Below are positions 26,818 to 41,700 of a DNA stretch of 64,000 nucleotides, piece after piece. The stretch spans positions 29,019,001 to 29,083,000 of the forward strand of contig NC_079885.1 in NCBI RefSeq assembly GCF_029227915.1, written 5' to 3'. The DNA is from Hydractinia symbiolongicarpus. Its lineage: Eukaryota; Cnidaria; Hydrozoa; Anthoathecata; Hydractiniidae. Under the pieces are notes generated by a model. The model was not told the origin of the DNA. It saw only the letters and a program-made list of their open reading frames with translations, and did not search any database. Numbering within the stretch: the stretch's first letter is position 1; each line of letters opens with the position of its first letter. The translations under genes were made by a program, and so were the position numbers.

Positions 26818-29046
26818 AAATAGAGGCAGTTTCAAAAACTACATTTCAATGACTTTCTAACGGTATCAGTCCGTTTGAGTTACAGCGGTTGCGTCACATT
26901 TTCGTACCAACATGTATTTAGCGGTAGTATTCGGATATTCCTAGGTTGCATCGCTTTTAACAGTGAAACGATTGACTGTGGTACTTAATTGAACTGATTT
27001 TGGACTTTGAACTTATAAATGTGATAAGTGAGACAATTGGACCCAAGAAATAACATTCTTCTTAATTTGACATGATTGCTGGAATTTACCGATTTCACTG
27101 GGCGCTGTGGTAGAACTTCATTTAAAAATTTAGATAAATATGTCATTTCTTACTGTGGGACCAATCCTGGCCGTTATCGCGCGCTAAAGAAATATAGACA
27201 GTTTCAAAAACTACAGTTCAATGACTTTCTAACGGTATCAATCCGCTTTAGTTACAACGGTTGCGTCAGATATTCGTACCAACATGTATTTAGTGATTTT
27301 TTTCCGATATTACTAAGTTGTATCGCTTTTAACAGTGAAACGATTGACTCTGGGACTTAATTGAAGTAACTTTGAACTGTGACCTTATAAATGTGATAAG
27401 TGAGCCAAATGGACCCCAAGAAATAACATTCTTCTTAATTTGACATGATTGCTGGAATTTACCGATTTCACTGGGCGCTGTGGTAGCGCTTTATATAAAA
27501 GTTTAGATAAATAAGTCATTTTGTACTGTGGGACCAATCCTGGCCGTTATCGCGCGCTAAAGAAATATAGACAGTTTTAAAAACTACATTTCAATGACTT
27601 TCTAACGGCATCAATCCGCTTGAGTTACAACGGTTGCGTCACATATTCGTACCAACATGTATTTAGTGATTTTTTTCCGATATTACTAAGTTGTATCGCT
27701 TTTAACAGTGAAACGATTGACTCTGGGACTTAATTGAAGTAACTTTGGACTGTGACCTTATAAATGTGATAAGTGAGCCAAATGGACCCCAAGAAATAAC
27801 ATTCTTCTTATATTAACATGATTGCCGGAACTCAGCGATTACACTGGTCGCTGTTTGGGGCCGTTCATTTAAAAATTTAGATAAATAAGTCTTTTTTTAC
27901 TGTGGGACCAATCCTGGCCGGTAGCGCGCGTTGAAGAAATAGAGGCAGTTTCAAAAACTACATTTCAATGACTTTCTAACGGTAGCAGTCCGTTTGAGTT
28001 ACAGCGGTTGCGTCACATATTCGTACCAACATGTATTTAGCGGTAGTATTCGGATATTCCTAGGTTGCATCGCTTTTAACAGTGAAACGATTGACTGTGG
28101 TACTTAATTGAACTGATTTTGGACTGTGAACTTATAAATGTGATAAGTGAGACAATTGGACCCAAGAAATAACGTTCTTCTTAATTTGACATGATTGCTG
28201 GAATTTACCGATTTCACTGGGCGCTGTGGTAGCGTTTTATTTAAAAGTTCAGATAAATAAGTCATTTTGTACTGTGGGACTAAACCTAGCCGTGAGCGCG
28301 CGTCTAAGAAATAGAAACATTTTCAAAAACTACATTTCATTGACTTTCTAACGGTGTCAATCCGTTAGAGTTACAACAGTTGCGTCACATGTTCGTACCA
28401 ACATGTGTTTAGTGATTTGTTTCCGTTATTACTAAGTTGTATCGCTTTTAACAGTGAAACGATTGCCTCTGGGACTTAATTGAAGTAACTTTGGACTGTG
28501 ACCTTATAAATGTGATAAGTGAGCCAAATGGACCCCAAGAAATAACATTCTTCCTAATTTGACATGATTGCCGGAACTCAGCGATTACACTGGTCGCTGT
28601 TTGGAGCGCTTCATTTAAAAATTTAGATAAATAAGTCTTTTTTTACTGTGGGACAAATCCTGGCCGGTAGCGCGTGTTGAAGAAATAGAGGCAGTTTCAA
28701 AAACTACATTTCAATGACTTTCTAACGGTATCAATCCGCTTGAGTTACAACGGTTGCATCACATATTCGTACCAACATGTATTTAGTGATATTTTTCTGG
28801 TAATACTAGGTTGTATCGCTTTTACCAGTGAAACGATTGACTGTGGGACTTAATTTAAGTGATTCTGGACTGTGACTCTATAAATGAGCCAATTGAACTC
28901 CAAGGAATAACATTCTCCTTAATTCGACATGATTGCCGGAACTCAACGATTACACTGGGCGTTGTTGTAGCGCTTCATTTAAAAATTTAGATAAATAAGT
29001 CTTTTTTTACTGTGGGACAAATCCTGGCCGGTAGCGCGTGTTGAAG
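26818..29046 (+). repeat. Six-monomer higher-order repeat, copy 1 (2229 bp)
   Basis: Starts: 26818 (C), 27190 (B''), 27563 (B'), 27937 (C), 28309 (A) and 28683 (C, 364 bp). Private markers repeated 2229 bp later include CTTATATTAACATG (27807 and about 30036), TTTGGGGCCGTTC, AACGTTCTTC and CCGTTAGAGTTACAACAG. The last monomer is a chimera: C front, GTATCAATCCGCTTGAG middle, and the 9-bp-deleted second half. Confidence 0.9.
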
Positions 29047-31283
29047 AAATAGAGGCAGTTTCAAAAACTACATTTCAATGACTTTCTAACGGTATCAGTC
29101 CGTTTGAGTTACAGCGGTTGGGTCACATTTGCGTACCAACATGTATTTAGCGGTAGTATTCGGATATTCCTAGGTTGCATCGCTTTTAACAGTGAAACGA
29201 TTGACTGTGGTACTTAATTGAACTGATTTTGGACTTTGAACTTATAAATGTGATAAGTGAGACAATTGGACCCAAGAAATAACATTCTTCTTAATTTGAC
29301 ATGATTGCTGGAATTTACCGATTTCACTGGGCGCTGTGGTAGAACTTCATTTAAAAATTTAGATAAATATGTCATTTCTTACTGTGGGACCAATCCTGGC
29401 CGTTATCGCGCACTAAAGAAATATAGACAGTTTCAAAAACTACAGTTCAATGACTTTCTAACGGTATCAATCCGCTTTAGTTACAACGGTTGCGTCAGAT
29501 ATTCGTACCAACATGTATTTAGTGATTTTTTTCCGATATTACTAAGTTGTATCGCTTTTAACAGTGAAACGATTGACTCTGGGACTTAATTGAAGTAACT
29601 TTGGACTGTGACCTTATAAATGTGATAAGTGAGCCAAATGGACCCCAAGAAATAACATTCTTCTTAATTTGACATGATTGCTGGAATTTACCGATTTCAC
29701 TGGGCGCTGTGGTAGCGCTTTATATAAAAGTTTAGATAAATAAGTCATTTTGTACTGTGGGACCAATCCTGGCCGTTATCGCGCGCTAAAGAAATATAGA
29801 CAGTTTTAAAAACTACATTTCAATGACTTTCTAACGGCATCAATCCGCTTGAGTTACAACGGTTGCGTCACATATTCGTACCAACATGTATTTAGTGATT
29901 TTTTTCCGATATTACTAAGTTGTATCGCTTTTAACAGTGAAACGATTGACTCTGGGACTAAATTGAAGTAACTTTGGACTGTGACCTTATAAATGTGATA
30001 AGTGAGCCAAATGGACCCCAAGAAATAACATTCTTCTTATATTAACATGATTGCCGGAACTCAGCGATTACACTGGTCGCTGTTTGGGGCCGTTCATTTA
30101 AAAATTTAGATAAATAAGTCTTTTTTTACTGTGGGACCAATCCTGGCCGGTAGCGTGCGTTAAAGAAATAGAGACAGTTTCAAAAACTACATTTCAATGA
30201 TTTTCTAACGGTATCAGTCCATTTGAGTTACAGCGGTTGCGTCACATATTCGTACCAACATGTATTTAGCGGTAGTATTCGGATATTCCTAGGTTGCATC
30301 GCTTTTAACAGTGAAACGATTGACTGTGGTACTTAATTGAACTGATTTTGGACTGTGAACTTATAAATGTGATAAGTGAGACAATTGGACCCAAGAAATA
30401 ACGTTCTTCTTAATTTGACATGATTGCTGGAATTTACCGATTTCACTGGGCGCTGTGGTAGCGTTTTATTTAAAAGTTCAGATAAATAAGTCATTTTGTA
30501 CTGTGGGACTAAACCTAGCCGTGAGCGCGCGTCTAAGAAATAGAAACATTTTCAAAAACTACATTTCATTGACTTTCTAACGGTGTCAATCCGTTAGAGT
30601 TACAACAGTTGCGTCACATGTTCGTACCAACATGTGTTTAGTGATTTGTTTCCGATATTACTAAGTTGTATCGCTTTTAACAGTGAAACGATTGCCTCTG
30701 GGACTTAATTGAAGTAACTTTGGACTGTGACCTTATAAATGTGATAAGTGAGCCAAATGGACCCCAAGAAATAACATTCTTCCTAATTTGACATGATTGC
30801 CGGAACTCAGCGATTACACTGGTCGCTGTTTGGAGCGCTTCATTTAAAAATTTAGATAAATAAGTCTTTTTTTACTGTGGGACAAATTCTGGCCGGTAGC
30901 GCGTGTTGAAGAAATAGAGGCAGTTTCAAAAACTACATTTCAATGACTTTCTAACCGTATCAGTCCGTTTGAGTTACAGCGGTTGCATCACATATTCGTA
31001 CCAACATGTATTAAGTGATATTTTTCTGGTAATACTAGGTTGCATCGCGTTTAACAGTGAAACGATTGATTGTGGGACTTAATTGAACTGATTTTGGACT
31101 GTGACTTTATAAATGTAATAAGTGAGACAATTGGACCCAAGAAATAACATTCTTCTTAATTTGACATGATTGCTGGAATTTACCGATTTCACTGGGCGCT
31201 GTGGTAGCGCTTTATATAAAAGTTTAGATAAATAAGTCATTTTGTACTGTGGGACCAATCCTAGCCGTGAGCGCGCGTCTAAG
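29047..31283 (+). repeat. Six-monomer higher-order repeat, copy 2 (2237 bp)
   Basis: Starts: 29047 (C), 29419 (B''), 29792 (B'), 30166 (C), 30538 (A) and 30912 (C). It matches copy 1 monomer by monomer until the sixth. That monomer is 372 bp, lacks the 9-bp deletion and has ATTAAGTGATATTTTTCTGG, showing that the duplication boundary or a later exchange lies near 30950. Confidence 0.88.
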
Positions 31284-34200
31284 AAATAGAAACATTTTTA
31301 AAAACTACATTTCATTGACTTTCTAACGGTGTCAATCCGTTTGAGTTACAACAGTTGCGTCACATGTTCGTACCAATATGTATTTAGTGATTTGTTTCCG
31401 ATATTACTAAGTTGTATCACTTTTAACAGTGAAACGATTGACTGTGGAACTTAATTGAAGTGATTCTGGACTGTGACCTTATGAATGTGGTAGATAAGCC
31501 AATTGGTTTCTAAGGAATGAAATTCTTCTTAATTTGACATGATTGCTGCAATTCAGCGATTACACTCGGCGCAATGGTAGCGCTTCACTTAAAAATTTAG
31601 ATAAGATAAGTCATTTTTTACTGTGGGACCAATCCTAGCCGTTAGCGCGGGCTGAAGAAATAGAGACAGTTTCAAAAACTACATTCCATTGACTTTCTAA
31701 CGGTGTCAATCCGCTTAACTTACAACGGTTGCGTCACGTATTCGTACCAACATGCATTTAGCGATATTTTTCTGATTTTACTAGGTTGCATCGCTTTTAA
31801 CAGTGAAAGGATTGACTGTGGGACTTAATTGAACTGATATAGGACTTTGACCTCATAAATGTGATAAATGAGACAACTGGACCCAAGGAATAACATTCTT
31901 CTTAATTTGACATGATTGCTGGAGTTTACCGATTCGCTGGGCGCTGTGGTAGCGTTTTATTTAAAAGTTCAGATAAATCAGTCATTTTGTACTGTGGGAC
32001 CAAACCTAGCCGTGAGCGCGCGTCTAAGAAGTAGAAACATTTTAAAAAACTACATTTCATTGACTTTCTAACGGTGTCAATCCGTTTGAGTTACAACAGT
32101 TGCGTCACATGTTCGTACCAACATGTATTTAGTGATTTGTTTCCGATATTACTAAGTTGTATCGCTTTTAACAGTGAAACGATTCACTGTGGGACTTAAT
32201 TGAAGTGATTCTGGACTGTGACCTTATAAATGTGATAAATGAGCCAATTGAACTCCAAGGAATAACATTCTTCTTAATTTGACATGATTGCCGGAACTCA
32301 GCGATTACACTGGGCGTTGTGGTAGCACTTCATTTAAAAATTTAGATAAATAAGTCATTTCTTACTGTGGGACCAATCCTAGCCGTTATCGCGTGCTAAA
32401 GAAATAGAGACAGTTTTAAAAACTACATTTCAATGACTTTCTAACGGTATCAATCCGCTTGAGTTACAACGGTTGCGTCACATATTCGTACCAACATGTA
32501 TTTAGTGATTTTTTTCCGATATTACTAAGTTGTGTCGCTTTTAACGGTGAAACTATTGCCTCTGGGACTTAATTGAAGTAACTTTGGACTGTGACCTCAT
32601 AAATGTGATAAATGAGACAACTGGACCCAAGGAATAACATTCTTCTTAATTTGACATGATTGCTGGAGTTTACCGATTCGCTGGGCGCTGTGGTAGCGTT
32701 TTATTTAAAAGTTCAGATAAATCAGTCATTTTGTACTGTGGGACCAAACCTAGCCGTGAGCGCGCGTCTAAGAAGTAGAAACATTTTAAAAAACTACATT
32801 TCATTGACTTTCTAACGGTGTCAATCCGTTTGAGTTACAACAGTTGCGTCACATGTTCGTACCAACATGTATTTAGTGATTTGTTTCCGATATTACTAAG
32901 TTGTATCGCTTTTAACAGTGAAACGATTGACTGTGGGACTTAATTGAAGTGATTCTGGACTGTGACCTTATAAATGTGATAAATGAGCCAATTGAACTCC
33001 AAGGAATAACATTCTTCTTAATTTGACATGATTGCCGGAACTCAGCGATTACACTGGGCGTTGTGGTAGCACTTCATTTAAAAATTTAGATAAATAAGTC
33101 ATTTCTTACTGTGGGACCAATCCTAGCCCTTATCGCGCGCTAAAGAAATAGAGACAGTTTTAAAAACTACATTTCAATGACTTTCTAACGGTATCAATCC
33201 GCTTGAGTTACAACGGTTGCGTCACATATTCGTACCAACATGTATTTAGTGATTTTTTTCCGATATTACTAAGTTGTGTCGCTTTTAACGGTGAAACTAT
33301 TGCCTCTGGGACTTAATTGAAGTAACTTTGGACTGTGACCTTATAAATGTGATGAGTGAGCCAAATGGACCCCAAGAAATAACATTCTTCCTAATTTGAC
33401 ATGATTGCCGGAACTCAGCGATTACACTGGTCGCTGTTTGGAGCGCTTCATTTAAAAATTTAGATAAATAAGTCTTTTTTTACTGTGGGACCAAACCTAG
33501 TCGTGAGTGCGCGTCTAAGAAATAGAAACATTTTTAAAAACTACATTTCATTGACTTTCTAACGGTGTCAATCCGTTTGAGTTACAACAGTTGCGTCACA
33601 TGTTCGTACCAACATGTATTTAGTGATTTGTTTCCGATATTACTAAGTTGTATCACTTTTAACAGTGAAACGATTGACTGTGGAACTTAATTGAAGTGAT
33701 TCTGGACTGTGACCTTATGAATGTGATAGATAAGCCAATTGGATTCTAAGGAATGAAATTCTTCTTAATTTGACATGATTGCTGGAATTCAGCGATTACA
33801 CTCGGCGCAATTGTAGCGCTTCACTTAAAAATTTAGATAAAATAAGTCATTTTTTACTGTGGGACCAATCCTTGGCGTTAGCGCGGGCTGAAGAAATAGA
33901 GACAGTTTCAAAAACTACATTTCATTGACTTCTTAACGGTGTCAATCCGCTTAACTTACAACGGTTGCGTCACGCATTCGTACCACCATGCAATTAGGGT
34001 TATTTTTCTGATTTTACTAGGTTGCATCGCTTTTAACAGTGAAAGGATTGACTGTGGGACTTAATTGAACTGATTTAGGACTTTGACCTCATAAATGTGA
34101 TAAATGAGACAACTGGACCCAAGGAATAACATTCTTCTTAATTTGACATGATTGCTGGAATTTACCGTTTCGCTGGGCGCTGTGGTAGCGTTTTATTTAA

Positions 34201-35754
34201 AAGTTCAGATAAATAAGTCATTTTGTACTGTGGGACCAAACCTAGCCGTGAGCGCGCGTCTAAGAAATAGAAACATTTTAAAAAACTACATTTCATTGAC
34301 TTTCTAACGGTGTCAATCCGTTTGAGTTACAACAGTTGCGTCACATGTTCGTACCAACATGTATTTAGTGATTTGTTTCCGATATTACTAAGTTGTATCG
34401 CTTTTAACAGTGAAACGATTGACTGTGGGACTTAATTGAAGTGATTCTGGACTGTGACCTGATAAAGTGATAAATGAGCCAATTGAACTCCAAGGAATAA
34501 CATTCTTCTTAATTTGACATGATTGCCGGAACTCAGCGATTACACTGGGCGTTGTGGTAGCACTTCATTTAAAAATTTAGATAAATAAGTCATTTCTTAC
34601 TGTGGGACCAATCCTAGCCGTTATCGCGCGCTAAAGAAATAGAGACAGTTTAAAAAACTACATTTCAATGACCGTCTAACGGTATCAATCCGCTTGAGTT
34701 ACAACGGTTGCGTCACATATTCGTACCAACATGTATTTAGTGATTTTTTCCGATATTACTAAGTTGTATCGCTTTTAACAGTGAAACGATTGCCTCTGGG
34801 ACTTAATTGAAGTAACTTTGGACTGTGACCTTATAAATGTGATAAGTGAGCCAAATGGACCCCAAGAAATAACATTCTTCTTAATTTGACATGATTGCCT
34901 GAAATCAGCGATTACACTGGTCGCTGTTTGGAGCGCTTCATTTAAAAATTAAGATAAATAAGTCTTTTTTTACTGTGGGACCAATCCTGGCCGGTAGCGC
35001 GCGTTGAAGAAATAGAGGCAGTTTCAAGAACTACATTTCAATGACTTTCTAACGGTATCAGTCCGTTTGACTTACAACGGTTGCGTCACATATTCGTACT
35101 AACATGTATTAAGTGATAATTTTCCGATATTACTAAGTTGTATCGCTTTTACCGGGGAAGTGATTGCCTCTGGGACTTAATTGAAGTAACTTTGGACTGT
35201 GACCTTATAAATGTTATAAGTGAGCCAAATGGACCCCAAGAAATAACAGTCTTCTTAATTTGACATGATTGCCGGAACTCAGCGATTACACTGGGCGTTG
35301 TGGTAGCACTTCATTTAAAAATTTAGATAAATAAGTCATTTCTTACTGTGGGACCAATCCTAGCCGTTATCGCGCGCTAAAGAAATAGAGACAGTTTTAA
35401 AAACTACATTTCAATGACTTTCTAACGGTATCAATCCGCTTGAGTTACAACGGTTGCGTCACATATTCGTACCAACATGTATTAAGTGATATTTTTCTGG
35501 TAATACTAGGTTGCATCGCTTTTAACAGTGAAACGATTGATTGTGGGACTTAATTGAACTGATTTTCTACTGTGTCTTTATAAATGTGATAAGTGAGACA
35601 ATTGGACCCGAGAAATAACATTCTTCCTAGTTTGACATGATTGCTGGAATTTACCGATTTCACTGGGCGCTGTGGTAGCGCTTTATATAAAAGTTTAGAT
35701 AAATAAGTCATTTTGTACTGTGGGACCAAACCTAGCCGTGAGGGCGCGTCTAAG
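31284..35754 (+). repeat. Satellite block: A/D/B mixture with an A-B dimer repeated
   Basis: Starts: 31284 (A), 31658 (D), 32029 (A), 32402 (B), 32773 (A), 33146 (B), 33520 (A), 33894 (D), 34265 (A), 34637 (B), 35010 (C) and 35383 (B). The A monomers at 32029 and 32773 both begin with the private AAGAAGTAGAAAC and are each preceded by AGATAAATCAGTC. The following B monomers both have TTGTGTCGCTTTTAACGGTG. This is a 744-bp dimer duplication. No gene is visible. Confidence 0.88.
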
Positions 35755-38700
35755 AAATAGAAACATTTTTAAAAACTACATTTCATTGACTTTCTAACGG
35801 TGTCAATCCGTTTGAGTTACAACAGTTGCGTCACATGTTCGTACCAACATGTATTTAGTGATTTGTTTCCGATATTACTAAGTTGTATCACTTTTAACAG
35901 TGAAACGATTGACTGTGGGACTTAATTGAAGTGATTCTGGACTGTGACCTTATAAATGTGATAAATGAGCCAATTGAACTCCAAGGAATAACATTCTTCT
36001 TAATTTGACATGAGTGCCGGAACTCAGCGATTACACTGGGCGCAATGGTAGCGCTTCACTTAAAAATTTAGATAAAATAAGTCATTTTTTACTGTGGGAC
36101 CAATCCTAGCCGTTAGCGCGGGCTGAAGAAATAGAGACAGTTTCAAAAACTACATTCCATTGACTTTCTAACGGTGTCAATCCGCTTAACTTACAACGGT
36201 TGCGTCACGTATTCGTACCAACATGTATTTAGTGATTTTCTTCCGATATTACTAAGTTGTATTGCTTTTGACAGTGAAACGATTGCCTGTGGAACTTAAT
36301 TGAAGTGATTCTGGACTGTGACCTTATGAATGTGATAGATGAGCCAATTGGATTCCAAGGAATAAAATTCTTCTTAATTTGACATGATTGCTGCAATTCA
36401 GCGATTACACTCGGCGCAATGGTAGCGCTTCACTTAAAAATTTAGATAAAATAAGTCATTTTTTACTGTGGGATTAATCCTAGCCGTTAGCGCGGGCTGA
36501 AGAAATAGAGACAGTTTCAAAAACTTCATTCCATTGACTTTCTAACGGTGTCAATCCGCTTAACTTACAACGGTTGCGTCACGTATTCGTACCAACATGT
36601 ATTTAGTGATTCTTTTCCGATATTACTAAGTTGTATTGCTTTTGACAGTGAAACGAGTGACCATGGGTCTTAATTGAAGTGATTCTGTACTGTGACCTTA
36701 TAAATGTAATAAATGAGCCAATTGGACTCCAAAGAATAACATTCTTCTTACCTTGACATGATTGCTGAAATTTACCGATTTTACTGGGCGCTGTGGTAGC
36801 GCTTCATTTAAAAATTTAGATGAATAAGTCATTTTTTACGGTTGGACCAGTCCTAGCCGTTAGCGCGCGCTGAAGAAAGAGAGACAGTTTCAAATACAAC
36901 ATTTCATTGACTTTCTAACGGCATCAGTCCGTTTCAACTACAACGGTTACGTCACATATTCGTACCAACATGTATTTAGTGATTTTCTTCCGATATTACT
37001 AAGTTGTATTGCTTTTGACAGTGAAACGATTGCCTGTGGAACTTAATTGAAGTGATTCTGGACTGTGACCTTATGAATGTGATAGATGGGCCAATTGGAT
37101 TCCAAGGAATAAAATTCTTCTTAATTTGACATGATTGCTGCAATTCAGCGATTACACTCGGCGCAATGGTAGCGCTTCACTTAAAAATTTAGATAAAATA
37201 AGTCATTTTTTACTGTGGGACCAATCCTAGCCGTTAGCGCGGGCTGAAGAAATAGAGACAGTTTCAAAAACTTCATTCCATTGACTTTCTAACGGTGTCA
37301 ATCCGCTTAACTTACAACGGTTGCGTCACGTATTCGTACCAACATGTATTTATTGATACTTTTCCGATATTACTAAGTTGTATTGCTTTTGACAGTGAAA
37401 GGATTGACTGTGGGACTTAATTGAACTGATTTTGAACTTTGACCTCATAAATGTGATAAATCAGACAACTGGACCCAAGGAATAACATTCTTCTTAATTT
37501 GACATGATTGCTGGAATTTACCGATTCGCTGGGCGCTTTGGTAGCGTTTTATTTAAAAGTTCAGATAAATAAGTCATTTTGTACTGTGGGACCAAACCTA
37601 GCCGTGAGCGCGCGTCTAAGAAATAGAAACATTTTCAAAAACTACATTTCATTGACTTTCTAACGGTGTCAATCCGTTTGAGTTACAACAGTTGCGTCAC
37701 ATGTTCGTACCAACATGTTTTTAGTGATTTGTTTCCGATATTACTCAGTTGTATCGCTTTTAACAGTGAAACGATTGACTGTGGGACTTAAATGAAGTGA
37801 TTCTGGACTGTGATCTTATAAATGTGATAAATGAGCCAATTGAACTCCAAGGAATAACATTCTTCTTAATTTGACATGATTGCCGGAACTTAGCGATTAC
37901 ACTGGGCGTTGTGGTAGCACTTCATTTAAAAATTTAGATAAGTAAGTCATTTCTTACTGTGGGACCAATCCTAGCAGTTATCGCGCACTAAAGAAATAGA
38001 GAAAGTTTTAAAAACTACATTTCAATGACTTTATAACGGTATCAATTCGCTTGAGTTACAACGGTTGCGTCACATATTCGTACCAACATGTATTTAGTGA
38101 TTTTTTTCCGATATTACTAAGTTGTATCGCTTTTAACAGTGAAACGATTGACTGTGGGACTTAATTGAAGTGATTCTGGACTGTGATCTTATAAATGTGA
38201 TAAATGAGCCAATTGAACTCCAAGGAATAACATTCTTCTTAATTTGACATGATTGCCGGAACTCAGCGATTACACTGGTCGCTGTTTGGAGCGCTTCATT
38301 TAAAAATTTAGATAAATAAGTCTTTTTTTACTGTGGGACCAATCCTGGCCGGTAGCGCGCGTTGAAGAAATAGAGGCAGTTTCAAAAACTACATTTCAAT
38401 GACTTTCTAACGGTATCAGTCCGTTTGAGTTACAACGGTTGCGTCACATATTCGTACCAACATGTATTAAGTGATATTTTTCTGGTAATACTAGGTTGCA
38501 TCGCTTTTAACAGTGAAACGATTGATTGTGGGACTTAATTGAACTGATTTTCTACTGTGTCTTTATAAATGTGATAAGTGAGACAATTGGACCCAAGAAA
38601 TAACATTCTTCCTAGTTTGACAGTCATTTTTTACTGTGGGACCAATCCTAGCCGTTAGCGCGGGCTGAAGAAATAGAGACAGTTTCAAAAACTACATTCC

Positions 38701-41700
38701 ATTGACTTTCTAACGGTGTCAATCCGCTTAACTTACAACGGTTGCGTCACGTATTCGTACCAACATGTACTTAGTGATTTTCTTCCGATATTACTAAGTT
38801 GTATTGCTTTTGACAGTGAAACGATTGCCTGTGGAACTTAATTGAAGTGATTCTGGACTGTGACCTTATGAATGTGATAGATGAGCCAATTGGATTCCAA
38901 GGAATAAAATTCTTCTTAATTTGACATGATTGCTGCAATTCAGCGATTACACTCGGCGCAATGGTAGCGCTTCACTTAAAAATTTAGATAAAATAAGTCA
39001 TTTTTTACTGTGGGACCAATCCTAGCCGTTAGCGCGGGCTGAAGAAATAGAGACAGTTTCAAAAACTTCATTCCATTGACTTTCTAACGGTGTCAATCCG
39101 CTTAACTTACAACGGTTGCGTCACGTATTCGTACCAACATGTATTTAGTGATTCTTTTCCGATATTACTAAGTTGTATTGCTTTTGACAGTGAAACGAGT
39201 GACCATGGGTCTTAATTGAAGTGATTCTGTACTGTGACCTTATAAATGTAATAAATGAGCCAATTGGACTCCAAAGAATAACATTCTTCTTACCTTGACA
39301 TGATTGCTGAAATTTACCGATTTTACTGGGCGCTGTGGTAGCGCTTCATTTAAAAATTTAGATGAATAAGTCATTTTTTACGGTTGGACCAGTCCTAGCC
39401 GTTAGCGCGCGCTGAAGAAAGAGAGACAGTTTCAAATACAACATTTCATTGACTTTCTAACGGCATCAGTCCGTTTCAACTACAACGGTTACGTCACATA
39501 TTCGTACCAACATGTATTAAGTGATATTTTTCTGGTAATACTAGGTTGCATCGCTTTTAACAGTGAAACGATTGATTGTGGGACTTAATTGAACTGATTT
39601 TCTACTGTGTCTTTATAAATGTGATAAGTGAGACAATTGGACCCAAGAAATAACATTCTTCCTAGTTTGACATGATTGCTGGAATTTACCGATTTCACTG
39701 GGCGCTGTGGTAGCGCTTTATATAAAAGTTTAGATAAATAAGTCATTTTGTACTGTGGGACCAAACCTAGCCGTGAGGGCGCGTCTAAGAAATAGAAACA
39801 TTTTTAAAAACTACATTTCATTGACTTTCTAACGGTGTCAATCCGTTTGAGTTACAACAGTTGCGTCACATGTTCGTACCAACATGTATTTAGTGATTTG
39901 TTTCCGATATTACTAAGTTGTATCGCTTTTAACAGTGAAACGATTGACTGTGGGACTTAATTGAAGTGATTCTGGACTGTGACCTTATAAATGTGATAAA
40001 TGAGCCAATTGAACTCCAAGGAATAACATTCTTCTTAATTTGACATGATTGCCGGAACTCAGCGATTACACTGGGCGCAATGGTAGCGCTTCACTTAAAA
40101 ATTTAGATAAAATAAGTCATTTTTTACTGTGGGACCAATCCTAGCCGTTAGCGCGGGCTGAAGAAATAGAGACAGTTTCAAAAACTACATTCCATTGACT
40201 TTCTAACGGTGTCAATCCGCTTAACTTACAACGGTTGCGTCACGTATTCGTACCAACATGTACTTAGTGATTTTCTTCCGATATTACTAAGTTGTATTGC
40301 TTTTGACAGTGAAACGATTGCCTGTGGAACCTAATTGAAGTGATTCTGGACTGTGACCTTATGAATGTGATAGATGAGCCAATTGGATTCCAAGGAATAA
40401 AATTCTTCTTAATTTGACATGATTGCTGCAATTCAGCGATTACACTCGGCGCAATGGTAGCGCTTCACTTAAAAATTTAGATAAAATAAGTCATTTTTTA
40501 CTGTGGGACCAATCCTAGCCGTTAGCGCGGGCTGAAGAAATAGAGACAGTTTCAAAAACTTCATTCCATTGACTTTCTAACGGTGTCAATCCGCTTAACT
40601 TACAACGGTTGCGTCACGTATTCGTACCAACATGTATTTAGTGATTCTTTTCCGATATTACTAAGTTGTATTGCTTTTGACAGTGAAACGAGTGACCATG
40701 GGTCTTAATTGAAGTGATTCTGTACTGTGACCTTATAAATGTAATAAATGAGCCAATTGGACTCCAAAGAATAACATTCTTCTTACCTTGACATGATTGC
40801 TGAAATTTACCGATTTTACTGGGCGCTGTGGTAGCGCTTCATTTAAAAATTTAGATGAATAAGTCATTTTTTACGGTTGGACCAGTCCTAGCCGTTAGCG
40901 CGCGCTGAAGAAAGAGAGACAGTTTCAAATACAACATTTCATTGACTTTCTAACGGCATCAGTCCGTTTCAACTACAACGGTTACGTCACATATTCGTAC
41001 CAACATGTATTTAGTGATTTTCTTCCGATATTACTAAGTTGTATTGCTTTTGACAGTGAAACGATTGCCTGTGGAACTTAATTGAAGTGATTCTGGACTG
41101 TGACCTTATGAATGTGATAGATGGGCCAATTGGATTCCAAGGAATAAAATTCTTCTTAATTTGACATGATTGCTGCAATTCAGCGATTACACTCGGCGCA
41201 ATGGTAGCGCTTCACTTAAAAATTTTGATAAAATAAGTCATTTTTTACTATGGGACCAATCCTAGCCGTTAGCGCGGGCTGAAGAAATAGAGACAGTTTC
41301 AAAAACTTCATTCCATTGACTTTCTAACGGTGTCAATCCGCTTAACTTACAACGGTTGCGTCACGTATTCGTACCAACATGTATTTAGTGATTCTTTTCC
41401 GATATTACTAAGTTGTATTGCTTTTGACAGTGAAACGAGTGACCATGGGTTTTAATTGAAGTGATTCTGTACTGTGACCTTTTAAATGTAATAAATGAGC
41501 CAATTGGACTCCAAAGAATAACATTCTTCTTACCTTGACATGATTGCTGAAATTTACCGATTTCACTGGGCGCTGTGGTAGCCCTTCTTTTAAAAATTTA
41601 GATGAATATGTCATTTTTTACGGTTGGACCAGTCCTAGCCGTTAGCGCGCGCTGAAGAAAGAGAGACAGTTTCAAATACAATATTTCATTGACTTTCTAA

